DNA of 18,967 nucleotides from Candidatus Iainarchaeum sp. (GCA_026397035.1 JAPLVQ010000027.1:1-18967), one strand, 5' to 3'; counted from the stretch's first letter, positions 1 through 8,985 are shown. The notes: generated by a model from the letters alone, not told the origin. Translations and numbers: made by a program.

Positions 1-2
1 GG

Positions 3-530
3 TTTTTTTTAATTTTAATTTCTTATTTTCTTGAAGCGGGATTAAATTTTGTTCTGCTTACTAATTTTGAGGCGCGACTGCTGACTATTCCAGAGCTTTC
101 TATAGCGTATTTGATTCACTTAATCGGTTTTTACGGTCAGATAGTTTTCATGCTTGCTGGTTTAATTTTTATTCTTTACACTGCCGCGGGGTTAAAGAAG
201 CAGGAAATGCTTGCAATAATGCTTCTTTTGGGTGTATTACCGATTTTCTTTGTTGATGATTCATTGATTTTCTTTTACGTAATTTCCTCAATTTGTTTCT
301 TGTTTGTCGCGATGCATTTTGTAAGAAATTATTTGGCGCATAAAAGCAAATTCAGTATTGCTCCGGCGATATCGTTTGTTTTATTGTTAGTTGCAAATAT
401 TCTTCTTTTGAGTAATCTTGATTTAGGGTCGCTAACCTCTGATAGAATATTTTATGTTTTAGCTCATTTGCTTTGTTTTATTGCCTATCTTATTATGTTA
501 GTTAATTTCTACATGGTGTTGAAGAAATGA
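3..530 (+). CDS. multi-pass membrane protein, 5' end outside the window
   Basis: The frame is open from the left edge with no stop, so the gene starts upstream; a TTG at 111 is not needed as a start. The 175 residues visible are almost all hydrophobic. About six transmembrane segments can be drawn: roughly residues 1-20, 35-60, 68-85, 88-108, 118-138 and 146-172. Short loops carry a few charged residues, and the protein ends in two lysines. I see no catalytic or binding motif and recognise no family. Its TGA stop overlaps the ATG of the next gene (ATGA at 527-530), so the two are probably co-transcribed and translationally coupled. In archaea, membrane proteins coupled to a small winged-helix gene are common, which suggests a membrane protein with a dedicated regulator, but that is inference. 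Confidence 0.7.
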   Translation, partial: FFLILISYFLEAGLNFVLLTNFEARLLTIPELSIAYLIHLIGFYGQIVFMLAGLIFILYTAAGLKKQEMLAIMLLLGVLPIFFVDDSLIFFYVISSICFLFVAMHFVRNYLAHKSKFSIAPAISFVLLLVANILLLSNLDLGSLTSDRIFYVLAHLLCFIAYLIMLVNFYMVLKK

Positions 531-802
531 ATACTAAACGGGATAAGGTTTCGATAATACATGATATTTTGCTTTTTATTCGGAGCAAGGACGGAGAAGC
601 GGGTCCGACTCACATAATGTACAAAGCGAATCTCTCCCATCAGATGCTTACTGATTATATTAATGAGATGATTCAGAAAGAATTTATTGTTGAAAAGCTT
701 GATAAGCGCGGAAAAAGAACTTATGCGGTCGCAGATAAAGGCCACGGTTTCATCAAGGATTATCAGCAGATAAAGAAATTCTTTGACTCGTACGGGCTTT
801 AG
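527..802 (+). CDS. ArnR1-like winged helix-turn-helix regulator
   Basis: A 91-residue protein that matches the archaeal winged-helix group resembling ArnR1 (HTH_45 type). The N-terminal helix has the pattern 'IIHDILLFIRSKDGEAGPTH'. It is followed by IMYKANLSHQMLTDYI, the usual 'T-x-I-M-Y-K-A-N-L-S' recognition region of this family, then a wing (KLDKRGKRTYAVADKG) and a final helix. Such proteins bind DNA as transcription regulators, often of neighbouring genes. It overlaps the upstream membrane-protein gene by 4 nt, so the ATG start is well supported. No ligand-binding domain is present. The target is unknown; the coupled membrane protein is the natural candidate for functional partnership. 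Confidence 0.8.
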   Translation: MNTKRDKVSIIHDILLFIRSKDGEAGPTHIMYKANLSHQMLTDYINEMIQKEFIVEKLDKRGKRTYAVADKGHGFIKDYQQIKKFFDSYGL

Positions 803-880
803 ACAGAACTCAAAAATTAACTAACTTAACTTCAATAAAATTCTTCTTCCATAAACTCGCTGGCAAGTTGCTCTCCATGA

Positions 881-890
881 ATTTATTAAG
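881..890 (+). promoter_or_regulatory. TATA box of uvrA
   Basis: The sequence ATTTATTAAG lies 25-34 nt upstream of the ATG at 915. This is the distance expected for an archaeal TATA box serving a leaderless or nearly leaderless mRNA. No purine-rich ribosome site is seen before the ATG. Confidence 0.45.
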
Positions 891-914
891 CTTTTTATTG
901 AGGATTATGAAAGC

Positions 915-3590
915 ATGAAAGAATTAATTGTTCGTGGTGCGCGTGAGCATAACCTAAAAAATATCAGCATTACGCTGCCGAGGGATAAATTCATAGTTAT
1001 TACTGGGCTCTCGGGTTCGGGAAAATCCACACTAGCGTTTGACACTATTTATGCTGAGGGGCAGAGGAGATATGTGGAATCTTTGAGCGCGTATGCGCGG
1101 CAGTTTTTGGGATTGATGAATAAGCCTGATGTGGATTCTATTGAAGGCTTGTCGCCCGCGATTTCGATTGAACAGAAATCTACTTCAAATAATCCGCGGT
1201 CAACTGTTGGGACTGTTACGGAGATTTATGATTACTTAAGATTGCTTTTTGCGCGTGTGGGTATTCCTCATTGTCCGATTCATGGAGTGAAAATAGAATC
1301 CCAAACTCCACAGCAGATAGCAAAAAAAGTAATGGATAATTCTAAAGGAGAAATTACAATTCTTGCTCCGATTATCCGCCAAAAGAAAGGTACTCACGAG
1401 CAGGTAATTATTGATTTAGGGAAAGAGGGTTATGCGAGGGTGAGGGTGGATAAGAAAATTATTAGAACTGACGAGAAAGTTACTCTTGGTCGATGGCAGA
1501 TGCATGATATTGAGGCTGTTGTGGACAGGGTTAGCGCTAAAGATAAGTCGCGTGTAGTGGAAGCTACAGAGAGTGCGCTTAAGAGGGGAGGGGGATTGTT
1601 AATTGTTCTTGATTCGAAGGGAAAAGAAATAATGTATTCTTCAGCGTTAACTTGTCCTGTGTGCGGTTTGTCTTTTGAAGAACTCCAACCCAGAATGTTT
1701 TCATTTAACTCTCCTTTTGGGGCGTGCGAGGAGTGCAAGGGCTTGGGGAGTAAAAATAGAGTTTGATCCGGATTTAGTTATTCTTGATAAGAGTAAAAGT
1801 ATTCTTGACGGTGCGATTGATATTTATGGAAAGATGGATCTCTCTTGGAGGAGTCAGCAACTCCAAGTAGTTGGAAAAGTTCATGGTTTTGATTTATTTA
1901 CTCCTATTGAAAAATTCACAAAAAAACAGTATGATGTTTTGATGTTCGGGGACCCTTCTCCGATTAAGGGTAAGTGGGATAGCGGAGCGCAGATGAATTT
2001 TAACGAAGGGTGGGAAGGGTTAGTTCCTCAGTCGGATAGGTTGTATAAGCAAACATTACTGATATGGCGGTTGATAGGGCGAGTGAGTTTTTCGCAAATA
2101 TTGAATTATCAAAGAAGGATTCTGAAATCGCAAAGCTCATTTTAAAAGAACTTAATGCAAGGTTAAAATTCCTTAATGATGTTGGCTTGAGTTACTTGAC
2201 ACTTTCAAGGCAGGCAGGAACTCTTTCTGGAGGAGAAGCGCAGAGAATTCGTTTAGCAACTCAAATTGGTTCTAACTTGATGGGCGTTTTATATATTCTT
2301 GACGAGCCTTCAATTGGTTTGCACCAAAGGGACAATAACAAATTAATTGAAACACTTCACCGCCTCCGTGACATTGGGAATACTTTGATTGTTGTAGAGC
2401 ATGATGAGGACACAATTAGGCGCGCGGATTATGTTGTTGACATGGGTCCTGGTGCGGGGATTCACGGCGGGGAAGTTATTGCAACTGGGACTCCTGAAGA
2501 GATTGAAAAGAATCCTAAGTCCATTACTGGTCAGTACTTAGCAGGGAAAGTTGAGATTAGTGTTCCTCTAAAGCGAAGAAAAGGAGAAGGAAGCATTTCT
2601 TTCATCGGGTGCGCGGAGAATAATTTAAAAAACATTGATGCACTTATTCCGCTTGGAGTTTTTACTTGCCTAACAGGAGTCAGCGGCTCTGGAAAGTCCA
2701 CCCTGCTTGAAGAAATAATAAATAAGGGATTAATAAAAAAGCTCGAACTTTCTACAGCGAAAATAATTCCTGGAAAGCACAAAGAAATTATAGTTGATGG
2801 AAAAATAGACAAGGTTGTAGTGATTGACCAGAGTCCGATTGGGCGAACCCCTAGAAGTAACCCTGCTACTTACATTAAAGTGTTTGATGAAGTGAGAAAT
2901 TTATTCGCGATGACTAAGGAAGCGAAGTTGAGGGGTTATGGTCCTGGAAGGTTTTCATTCAACCTACCTGGGGGAAGATGCGAAAAATGCCAAGGGGATG
3001 GAACAATAAAAATAGAAATGAATTTCTTGCCTGATGTTTATGTTGAGTGCGAAGAGTGCAAGGGGAAAAGATATAATGAGGAAACGCTTGCGGTAACTTT
3101 CAATGGGAAAAATATTTCTGATGTTCTTAATCTCAGTGTTGAGGAAGCCACAAAACTTTTCGAAGCGATTCCAAATATTCGAACTAAACTTGGTACGCTC
3201 AACTCAGTGGGTTTGGGTTATATTAAACTCGGTCAGAGCGCAACAACTCTTTCTGGCGGAGAAGCGCAGAGAGTAAAATTAACAAAAGAACTTGCAAAGC
3301 GCGGAACAGGAAACACCCTTTATTTGCTGGACGAACCTACTACGGGTCTTCACTTCCATGATATTAAAAAACTCCTTGATGTGCTTCAAGTGCTCGTGGA
3401 TAAAGGAAACACAGTTGTTGTAATTGAACACAATTTGGAAGTAATTAAGTGTGCGGATCACATTATTGACCTTGGTCCTGAAGGCGGAGAAGGCGGGGGA
3501 GAAATAGTTGCAGAAGGAACACCTGAAGCAATAGTGAAGAATCCAAAGAGTTATACTGGAAAGTTCTTGGCGCATGTGTTGAAAAAATAA
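915..3590 (+). pseudogene. uvrA: UvrA, excinuclease ABC subunit A, disrupted
   Basis: UvrA is the damage-sensing ABC-type ATPase of nucleotide excision repair. The first frame (915-1766) has Walker [10 protein letters not shown] at residues 31-39, the UvrB-interacting region and a zinc module (CPVCG...[10 protein letters not shown]). The frame then shifts by +1 near 1745-1756, where GGGG and AAAAA runs sit. Coding resumes with [14 protein letters not shown] and runs to RLYKQT near 2053. There about 40 codons expected from E. coli UvrA are absent, including the segment with the CxxCxGxRL motif. The original frame resumes at [14 protein letters not shown] (from about 2052). The last part has two LSGGEAQR signatures, Walker [10 protein letters not shown] and LLDEPTTGL, the second Walker [10 protein letters not shown], and the C-terminal zinc module CEKC...CEEC. 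The identity is certain. It is unclear whether the breaks are true mutations or assembly errors. Confidence 0.93.
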
Positions 3591-3607
3591 ATTAAATGAG
3601 AAACAAA

Positions 3608-3714
3608 TTTCTTAAATAATTGAATTATGTTTCCTAAATAATCAAATCTTCTTTTTTAAATAATTGAATCAGGTTTCTTAAATAATTAAACCTTCTTTCA
3701 AATAACTTTTTTAG
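3608..3714. repeat. 22-nt AT-rich tandem repeat, four full units plus a partial fifth
   Basis: Full units occupy 3608-3629, 3630-3651, 3652-3673 and 3674-3695. Each begins with TTT, has the core TAAATAAT at unit positions 6-13, and ends in a short variable segment. A fifth, partial unit starts at 3696 and lacks two bases before AAATAA. The period is exactly 22 nt. The array lies between the convergent ends of uvrA (3590) and the minus-strand gene ending at 3721. It could hold terminators for both sides or a protein-binding array; nothing in it encodes protein. Confidence 0.85.
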
Positions 3715-3720
3715 TTCTTG

Positions 3721-4515
3721 TTATTTATTTGGAAAAGCTTTTTTTAAGTAAACTTGTAAATGATGGCTTGACCCTCTTCCGCTGGAAGCATCTTCAAAAA
3801 GAATCCAACCCATTACTTTGTACGTTTCATTTTTTGGGGGGTAATATGCTTGAGGCATTCTGCTTATTACTCCAAGATCTTTGTTGACCAGCTCTCCTGT
3901 TTTAGGGGGCAAAAAAGGTACGTTTCTTAATTTTTCATTAAGAACTTGAACGACTCTATCCGGTTTTTGTCCTCTCCATTTTCGAGAAAGAGAAAATCCT
4001 TCTAAATAAACCCTTACTTCTTTTCCGCGTATAGTAAATCTCTTCATTGGAGGGTACGCTATTCCTTTAGAAGTAGGTTTTGGTCCTGGGATATATTTTA
4101 AGAGTTCAGTTTCGCTTGGTAATCTTTTTACAAATAGCTCCATTATTTTTCCTGCATTTCCAAGAAGTTCTTTTGCTTCTCTGAAATCTATCTGCATTCT
4201 ATCAGCATTAAGTATTCTCATCACGCCCGCAGTGGCTATTTTGTGATTAATTTCTCTTATGCTCATTCTGTCAAGATTTTTTTGGTCAGTCAGTAATCTT
4301 TTTGCAGCATCAACATTAGTTTCGCCAAAGGTTACTCTGTGTTGCGCTGCTCTTTTTTCAGGATTAAATGTGTTTCTTTCTCTTTGCTTTACTGCTTGGT
4401 TAAACAATTGCTGTGCTTGTCTTGAGCGTATTCTTGCTCTTTCTTTAGCGGAGAGTCTCCCAAACAAAGCTCTTCTTTTTTTGAATTTATTTAAACTTTG
4501 ATTTCGGGCTTTCAT
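3721..4515 (-). CDS. basic protein of unknown function
   Basis: I do not recognise a family. From the ATG at 4515 the protein has 264 residues. The first ~90 residues are rich in Arg, Lys and Gln (KKRRALFGRLSAKERARIRS) and look helical. A mixed, more globular C-terminal half follows, with FTIRGKEVRVYLEGF and a glycine/serine-rich GRGSSHHLQVYLKK near the end. There is no signal peptide or membrane helix. The frame stays open upstream to 4674, with another ATG at 4596 that would overlap the preceding gene by 11 nt. I prefer 4515 because the intervening stretch is Asn/Pro/Gln-rich low complexity and an AT-rich TATA-like stretch lies upstream of 4515. It may bind nucleic acid because of its charge, but that is a guess. 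Confidence 0.6.
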   Translation of the reverse strand: MKARNQSLNKFKKRRALFGRLSAKERARIRSRQAQQLFNQAVKQRERNTFNPEKRAAQHRVTFGETNVDAAKRLLTDQKNLDRMSIREINHKIATAGVMRILNADRMQIDFREAKELLGNAGKIMELFVKRLPSETELLKYIPGPKPTSKGIAYPPMKRFTIRGKEVRVYLEGFSLSRKWRGQKPDRVVQVLNEKLRNVPFLPPKTGELVNKDLGVISRMPQAYYPPKNETYKVMGWILFEDASSGRGSSHHLQVYLKKAFPNK

Positions 4516-4585
4516 AATTAAATATTGATTTTGGGGGTTAAATAAAGTATTGGTGGACTTTTTTTGGGGTGTGTTGTTAGAAGGG

Positions 4586-5779
4586 CTAATTAGCATTTTT
4601 AATTTTTTGAATAACTTGATTTTGAACCGTTTTAATTTCAAACTCAGGATTTGCCAAGTCGCCTTTGGTGTCAAACTTAATTTTTCCGCTAACTCCCTTA
4701 TAAGTCGGCATTGTATTTAGATAATCCTTAATACACTCGCCATTTTCTCCGCATTTTTTGAAAGCATTAGCGAGTATGTAAACCGCATCATACCCTTGTT
4801 GTGTTCCTGGCATTAACTCTCCTCCAAGTGCAGTGAATTTTTTATTAAACTCAAAGTTGTCTTGCATTTTTGGATTTACAAAATATCTTTTATCGTTTGA
4901 ATCGCCTGCTTTAGTCCAAATCTTAGCATCATCCCAAGGTTCTCCTCCAATTAGAGTGGTTTTTATTCCAAGTTCATTTGCTTGCTTGATTCCAGTAATT
5001 GTTTCTGTTGTGTGCGCCAATAAATAAATCACATCCGGGCGTGTTGATGAAATTTTTAGCAATTGTGTTCGCATATCTCCCGTTCCTGTTGCAAATGATT
5101 CTTCTGTAGTTATTTCTCCCCCAAGCGAAACAAAAGTTTCCCTAAAAACTTTCTTTATACCAATTGGCCAGTCACTTGCCCAGTAAAGGATTGCGGCTTT
5201 TCGTGCTCCCAGCGTTTTGAATGAAAAATCAGCAGCAATTCGTCCTTGGTCGCTATCAGAGGGATAATCTCTGAAAATATATTTTCCCGAATCGCTTAGT
5301 GCGGGGCTTGAGGCGCCGTTTGAAAGCATTACTACTTTTGCTTTTTCCGCAATTGGTGCAATCGCAAGCGCTTCAGAAGAACACAACCCTCCAATTATTG
5401 CACTTACTTTATCAACTGAAATTAGTTTCTCGGCTGAAGTAATCGCATCCTGCGCTGTGCATTTTCCATCCTCAAAAATAATTTTTAATCTTCTTCCCTC
5501 TACCCCTCCTTGCGTATTAATTTCATCAACTGCCATTTGAATTGCAATTTTTGTATTCTCTCCAAAATTTGCTGCGTTTCCTGTGAGGGGTTGGATTGCG
5601 CCAAGCAAAATTTCTTTATTTTTATCTTTCTCTTGTTGTAGGGTAATATAGTTTCCAGCGCCAAAATAAGCGCTTGAAGTTGGGTTTACACTAAAAATTA
5701 CAATCGTGACTGCAGCAATTATAACTAAAATCACAATTAGTCCAATAATTAATCCATAAGTTTTATTCATTCCCGCCAT
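4586..5779 (-). CDS. branched-chain amino-acid type ABC transporter substrate-binding protein (LivJ/Peripla_BP_6 family)
   Basis: A 397-residue protein. An N-terminal hydrophobic anchor (about residues 8-30) has no cysteine lipobox, so it is probably tethered by an uncleaved helix. Residues from ~57 on follow the family: ILLGAIQPLTGNAANFGEN, then AVDEINTQGGVEGRRLKIIFEDGKC, then a second lobe with IGGLCSSEALAIAPIAEKA and MLSNGASSPALSDSGKYIFR. The C-terminal half has the usual QGYDAVYILANAFKKCG. Such proteins bind amino acids or small amides outside the membrane and deliver them to an ABC permease. No permease or ATPase gene is in this window, so it is an orphan here. Two possible starts (ATG at 5779 and 5770) differ by three residues. 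It is divergent from the Bat-like regulator gene at 5863. Confidence 0.9.
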   Translation of the reverse strand: MAGMNKTYGLIIGLIVILVIIAAVTIVIFSVNPTSSAYFGAGNYITLQQEKDKNKEILLGAIQPLTGNAANFGENTKIAIQMAVDEINTQGGVEGRRLKIIFEDGKCTAQDAITSAEKLISVDKVSAIIGGLCSSEALAIAPIAEKAKVVMLSNGASSPALSDSGKYIFRDYPSDSDQGRIAADFSFKTLGARKAAILYWASDWPIGIKKVFRETFVSLGGEITTEESFATGTGDMRTQLLKISSTRPDVIYLLAHTTETITGIKQANELGIKTTLIGGEPWDDAKIWTKAGDSNDKRYFVNPKMQDNFEFNKKFTALGGELMPGTQQGYDAVYILANAFKKCGENGECIKDYLNTMPTYKGVSGKIKFDTKGDLANPEFEIKTVQNQVIQKIKNAN

Positions 5780-5828
5780 AGTAAAATTCTCTCTTAGGTA
5801 GATAATAACGGGCTACTGACGAATGTCA

Positions 5829-5841
5829 CTTATTTAAAAAT
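5829..5841 (+). promoter_or_regulatory. TATA box of the Bat-like regulator/uvrC transcript
   Basis: TTATTTAAAAATA lies 22-34 nt before the ATG at 5863, the canonical archaeal spacing for a nearly leaderless transcript. The spacer to the divergent gene at 5779 is only about 80 nt, so the two promoters are close. Confidence 0.6.
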
Positions 5842-5862
5842 ATTATCTGCAGGGGCTTTTTT

Positions 5863-6552
5863 ATGAGTTCATCAGTAAAAGGGATTACACTGAATATTTT
5901 TCATCATGGTTGTCCTGCCCAGCTTACGGAAAAGTTTCCAGGTGTGAGTATAAAGTTAATTTCACTAAAGTTAGTAAATAAGCGCGAAGGAAAAAATTGG
6001 TATGACCTTGTATTGCAAATTGATGCTGAGAGTAAGAAACAGCTTGGGGAATTTATTAAGGCTTTTAGTGAAGGAAAGGGGGTTGTTAGTGTTGAACCTT
6101 TGAAAAAAAATCTGAATAAAGCAATAATCCTGGCAAAAGTAAAAACTCCTCTTTCAAGCTATGAGGAAGTTCTAAACAGCGGGGCAATGCTTTTTGCGCC
6201 CACTGAAATGAAGTGCGGTTATGATGTTCACTCAATAGTTACAACCGATTTTAAAAATATTAAGAGTGTTTTAAGAGAGCTTGAAGAGATTGGGGAAATA
6301 AAAGTTACTAAAATTGGCGAGGTTTCTCCAGAGATTAAGAAAGATTTTCTCACTGAAAAACAGGAGAACGCATTAAAGATGGCAATTGCTCAGAACTACT
6401 ATTCCTGGCCAAGGGGAGTGACTCTTGATTCGCTTGCTAAAAAGAACAAAATGAAAAGAAGAGCATACCAGGAGCATTTAAGAAAAGCGGAAAGCAAAAT
6501 TCTTCCGCTTTTGATTAGAGAATATCTTTCCTCAAGCGAATTGAATAAGTGA
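5863..6552 (+). CDS. Bat-type (bacterio-opsin activator-like) HTH regulator
   Basis: A 229-residue archaeal regulator. The C-terminal ~60 residues are the HTH_10 domain: LTEKQENALKMAIAQNYYSW, PRGVTLDSLAKKNKMKRRAY, then HLRKAESKILPLLI. The order 'LTxKQxxaLxxAxxxgYYxxPRxvtLxxLA' is diagnostic. The N-terminal ~150 residues form a mixed sensory/ligand region with two cysteines (HHGCPAQL, MKCGYD), without a named domain that I can identify. These proteins are archaeal transcription factors. It has its own TATA box, and its stop overlaps a possible GTG start of uvrC by 4 nt, so it may be co-transcribed with uvrC. Confidence 0.87.
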   Translation: MSSSVKGITLNIFHHGCPAQLTEKFPGVSIKLISLKLVNKREGKNWYDLVLQIDAESKKQLGEFIKAFSEGKGVVSVEPLKKNLNKAIILAKVKTPLSSYEEVLNSGAMLFAPTEMKCGYDVHSIVTTDFKNIKSVLRELEEIGEIKVTKIGEVSPEIKKDFLTEKQENALKMAIAQNYYSWPRGVTLDSLAKKNKMKRRAYQEHLRKAESKILPLLIREYLSSSELNK

Positions 6553-6578
6553 AAAAAGATTATTATTTTGTGATATTT

Positions 6579-8083
6579 ATGATTCAACCTAAAGACGTTT
6601 CTACTCTTCCCTCTTTTTCTGGGTGTTACTTGTTCAAGGATGAGAATGGTAATGTTTTGTATGTTGGGAAAGCGAAGAACTTGAAGAAGAGGGTGTCAAA
6701 TTATTTTCAAAAGAAAGAGCATGACACTAAAACAGCTCTTCTTGTGACTAAAATAAAAAACATCGATTTTATTGTTACAAAAACAGAAGGAGAAGCGCTT
6801 CTTTTGGAAAATAATCTCATCAAGCTTCACTATCCAAAATTCAACCTTGACTTGAAGGATTCAAGGAGGTACGCGTATATTCGTTTAAGTGAGGGGGAGA
6901 TTCCATATCTCGAGGTTGCGCGTATTCGCGGGGAAGAGGGCGAGTATTTCGGGCCTTTCACTTCGGGCGCGATTAGAAAAGTAATAATTCCCCGCAACTC
7001 AAAAAATTAATGCTTCAAAATAAAGAGGATTACTTAAAGCGCGTGGCAATTGCTCGAAAGATTCTCAAAGGAAGTGTTGATGAATTAATTAGTGAGCTTG
7101 AGAGCGAGATGAAGAAGAACACAGAGATTCAAAACTATGAGTACGCAATGACTCTAAGAACCCAAATTGCTGCAATAAGAACACTAAAAAAAAAACAGGT
7201 GATGGAGTTCACTAAAACCATTGATTCGCACGCGATTAATTATTCAATTGTGGGGGGTGAAGTGTATCTTTTGGTGTTTAATATAAGAAAAGGAGTGGTT
7301 GAAGAAAAGCAGGAGTTTGTTTTTGATTATTATGAAGACTTTTTAGAAAACTTCATTACAGGCTTTTATGATAATGGGCAGTTTAGTTCAGAAAAAATCC
7401 CTAGCGAAATACTTCTCCCAGTGGAGATTGAAGATGCTAATGTTCTTGAAGAATTTTTATCAAAGAAAGCTAGTCACAAAGTAAAACTTCTTTCTCCAAA
7501 GAGCGGGGAAAAGAAAGAGCTTCTTGATTTTGTTGAAAAAAATATTACTGCAACTTTTTTTGCTGGGAATGAGAGAACTAGCGCTCTCAAACTAGCCCTT
7601 GGACTAGAAAAAGCTCCAAGAATAATTGAGTGTTTTGATATTTCTCACTTGAGCGGAACAAACACTGTGGCTTCAATGGTTACTTTCAATGATGGTTTTG
7701 CTGACAAGTCAAATTACCGAAAATTTAAAATCCGCGCCCCAACAAGTGCGGATGATTTGTGGGCGATGGAGGAAGTTATTAGGAGAAGATATTCAAGAGT
7801 AATTAATGATAAATTGAGAAAGCCTGATTTGATTGTAATTGATGGGGGACCAACTCAATTAGGAGTTGCCCAGCGCGTGTTAAAAGAACTAAAATTAAAT
7901 ATTCCTCTTATTTCGCTAGCAAAGCAGTTTGAAGAAATTCACTTTCCAAATAAATCCTCTTCCTTGAGGCTTGATAAGAAGCACAAAGGGTTGCAGCTCC
8001 TCCAAGCAATCAGGGACGAAGCTCACAGGTTTGCGATTAGTTACCATCGGTTATTGAGAAAGAAACAGATAACTGGAAAATAA
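6579..8083 (+). pseudogene. uvrC: UvrC, excinuclease ABC subunit C, disrupted and C-terminally short
   Basis: UvrC makes the two incisions in nucleotide excision repair. I take ATG 6579 as start (MIQPKDVSTLP); a GTG at 6549 overlapping the upstream gene is the alternative. The GIY-YIG nuclease domain is present (SGCYLFKDENG...LYVGKAKNLKKRV) up to YFGPFTSGAIRK. The frame then stops at 7010. The rest reads in another frame from about 7010-7022 (KEDYLKRVAIARKIL), with the UVR helix pair and the RNase H-like endonuclease domain: ECFDISHLSG, VIDGGPTQLG and RDEAHRFAISYHR keep the expected Asp, Asp and His. Missing between the two parts are roughly 30-45 codons, including the RPCL...GRC..PC segment. 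The protein ends at LLRKKQITGK, before the usual tandem HhH domain. Confidence 0.92.
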
Positions 8084-8154
8084 TTTCTTGCAAAGTGCCT
8101 AATAAACTTGGATATTAATATACAGTAGAACAGTTATGTTTTTTGGAATTAAAG

Positions 8155-8165
8155 TTAAATTTAAG
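8155..8165 (+). promoter_or_regulatory. TATA-like box upstream of the gene at 8190
   Basis: TTAAATTTAAG is centred about 30 nt before the ATG at 8190. It supports that ATG as the start of a nearly leaderless mRNA over the upstream in-frame TTG at 8175. Confidence 0.45.
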
Positions 8166-8189
8166 TAGTTCTTTTTGCATTATTTTTAT

Positions 8190-8978
8190 ATGCCTACTAA
8201 AAGAATGCTTCAGAGGCAACAAAAACGCGCAGTACAACGACTTGGTAAGCAAGCATATTTTAGTACAATAGATTTCGAAAGACGTAATATGTCACATGTG
8301 TTTAATGAAAATAAGACAGTTTCTCAAGTGAAAGATTCTGCAAGGGATTCATTTAAACGTTTGAAAAATGAGCATGGCGTACTTCCTCATCGTTTGAAGT
8401 TTGTTCCATCCTTTAGGGGTGGATTTCAAAGAGAGGCACAGGAGCAAATGCTACGTAGGCTTGGCATTCCTCTTTCAGAAAAGCAACTTGAGAGTCATGA
8501 TGAAGCAAGCATAAAAGCATACGTGGCGGATAGGAGTAGAGCCGGTAACATTGTGGAGGATGCCAATAAGTTAAGGCAGGATATTCATAGGGCTCGTGTT
8601 TCTGAGAAAAGAGAAAGTCTTCACGATCCCGAAATGGAGAAATTGCGTGAAGCAAGACAAAAAAATAAATCCAAGGCTCAGGAGAATTATTATCAGTTGC
8701 GAAGATGGTCAAAATACAGTGAGTACACAAAAACCGCAAGTTTCCTAAGGGAAAAAATTCCCTATGCTCTATGCTTGTCTCAAATGCAAAGGATTGCAAA
8801 GAGCAAACTTAGGGAATTATTTAATCCAAAAAGCACCATAAATTTTAGAGGAGAAGAGTATGCCCATACACTGGTACGTTTTGAAAGCCTTGCAAGGGTT
8901 ATGACTCAATTTTCTAAACCAATAATGTTTGCTGGGGCTGAAGCGGGAGTAATTGAAAATAAGTTTCTAAAAAAATAG
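8190..8978 (+). CDS. basic helical protein of unknown function
   Basis: Not recognised. The protein has 262 residues from ATG 8190 (MPTKRMLQRQQKRAVQRLGK). It is Arg/Lys/Gln-rich throughout and predicted by eye to be mostly helical. A highly charged central region (residues ~110-170, e.g. EKLREARQKNKSKAQENYYQ) looks like coiled coil. A short C-terminal motif INFRGEEYAHTLVRFESLAR is loosely like FTIRGKEVRVYLEGF in the unknown protein at 3721-4515, but the match is too short to prove kinship. It has no signal peptide or membrane helix. The next gene starts 7 nt after its stop, so they probably form an operon. Confidence 0.55.
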   Translation: MPTKRMLQRQQKRAVQRLGKQAYFSTIDFERRNMSHVFNENKTVSQVKDSARDSFKRLKNEHGVLPHRLKFVPSFRGGFQREAQEQMLRRLGIPLSEKQLESHDEASIKAYVADRSRAGNIVEDANKLRQDIHRARVSEKRESLHDPEMEKLREARQKNKSKAQENYYQLRRWSKYSEYTKTASFLREKIPYALCLSQMQRIAKSKLRELFNPKSTINFRGEEYAHTLVRFESLARVMTQFSKPIMFAGAEAGVIENKFLKK

Positions 8979-8985
8979 TCTTTTT

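Noticed and set aside
1430..1738. Minus-strand ORF inside uvrA (and similar antisense ORFs within uvrA, uvrB and the PEP-domain gene)
   Set aside because: These are mirror frames of well-supported genes and show no domain or start signal of their own.
1745..1770. Programmed +1 frameshift in uvrA
   Set aside because: There is no known frameshift signal, and the second break in the same gene involves missing sequence, so mutation or assembly error is simpler.
3608..3714. CRISPR array
   Set aside because: The units are contiguous without unique spacers, the period is only 22 nt, and no cas gene is in the window.
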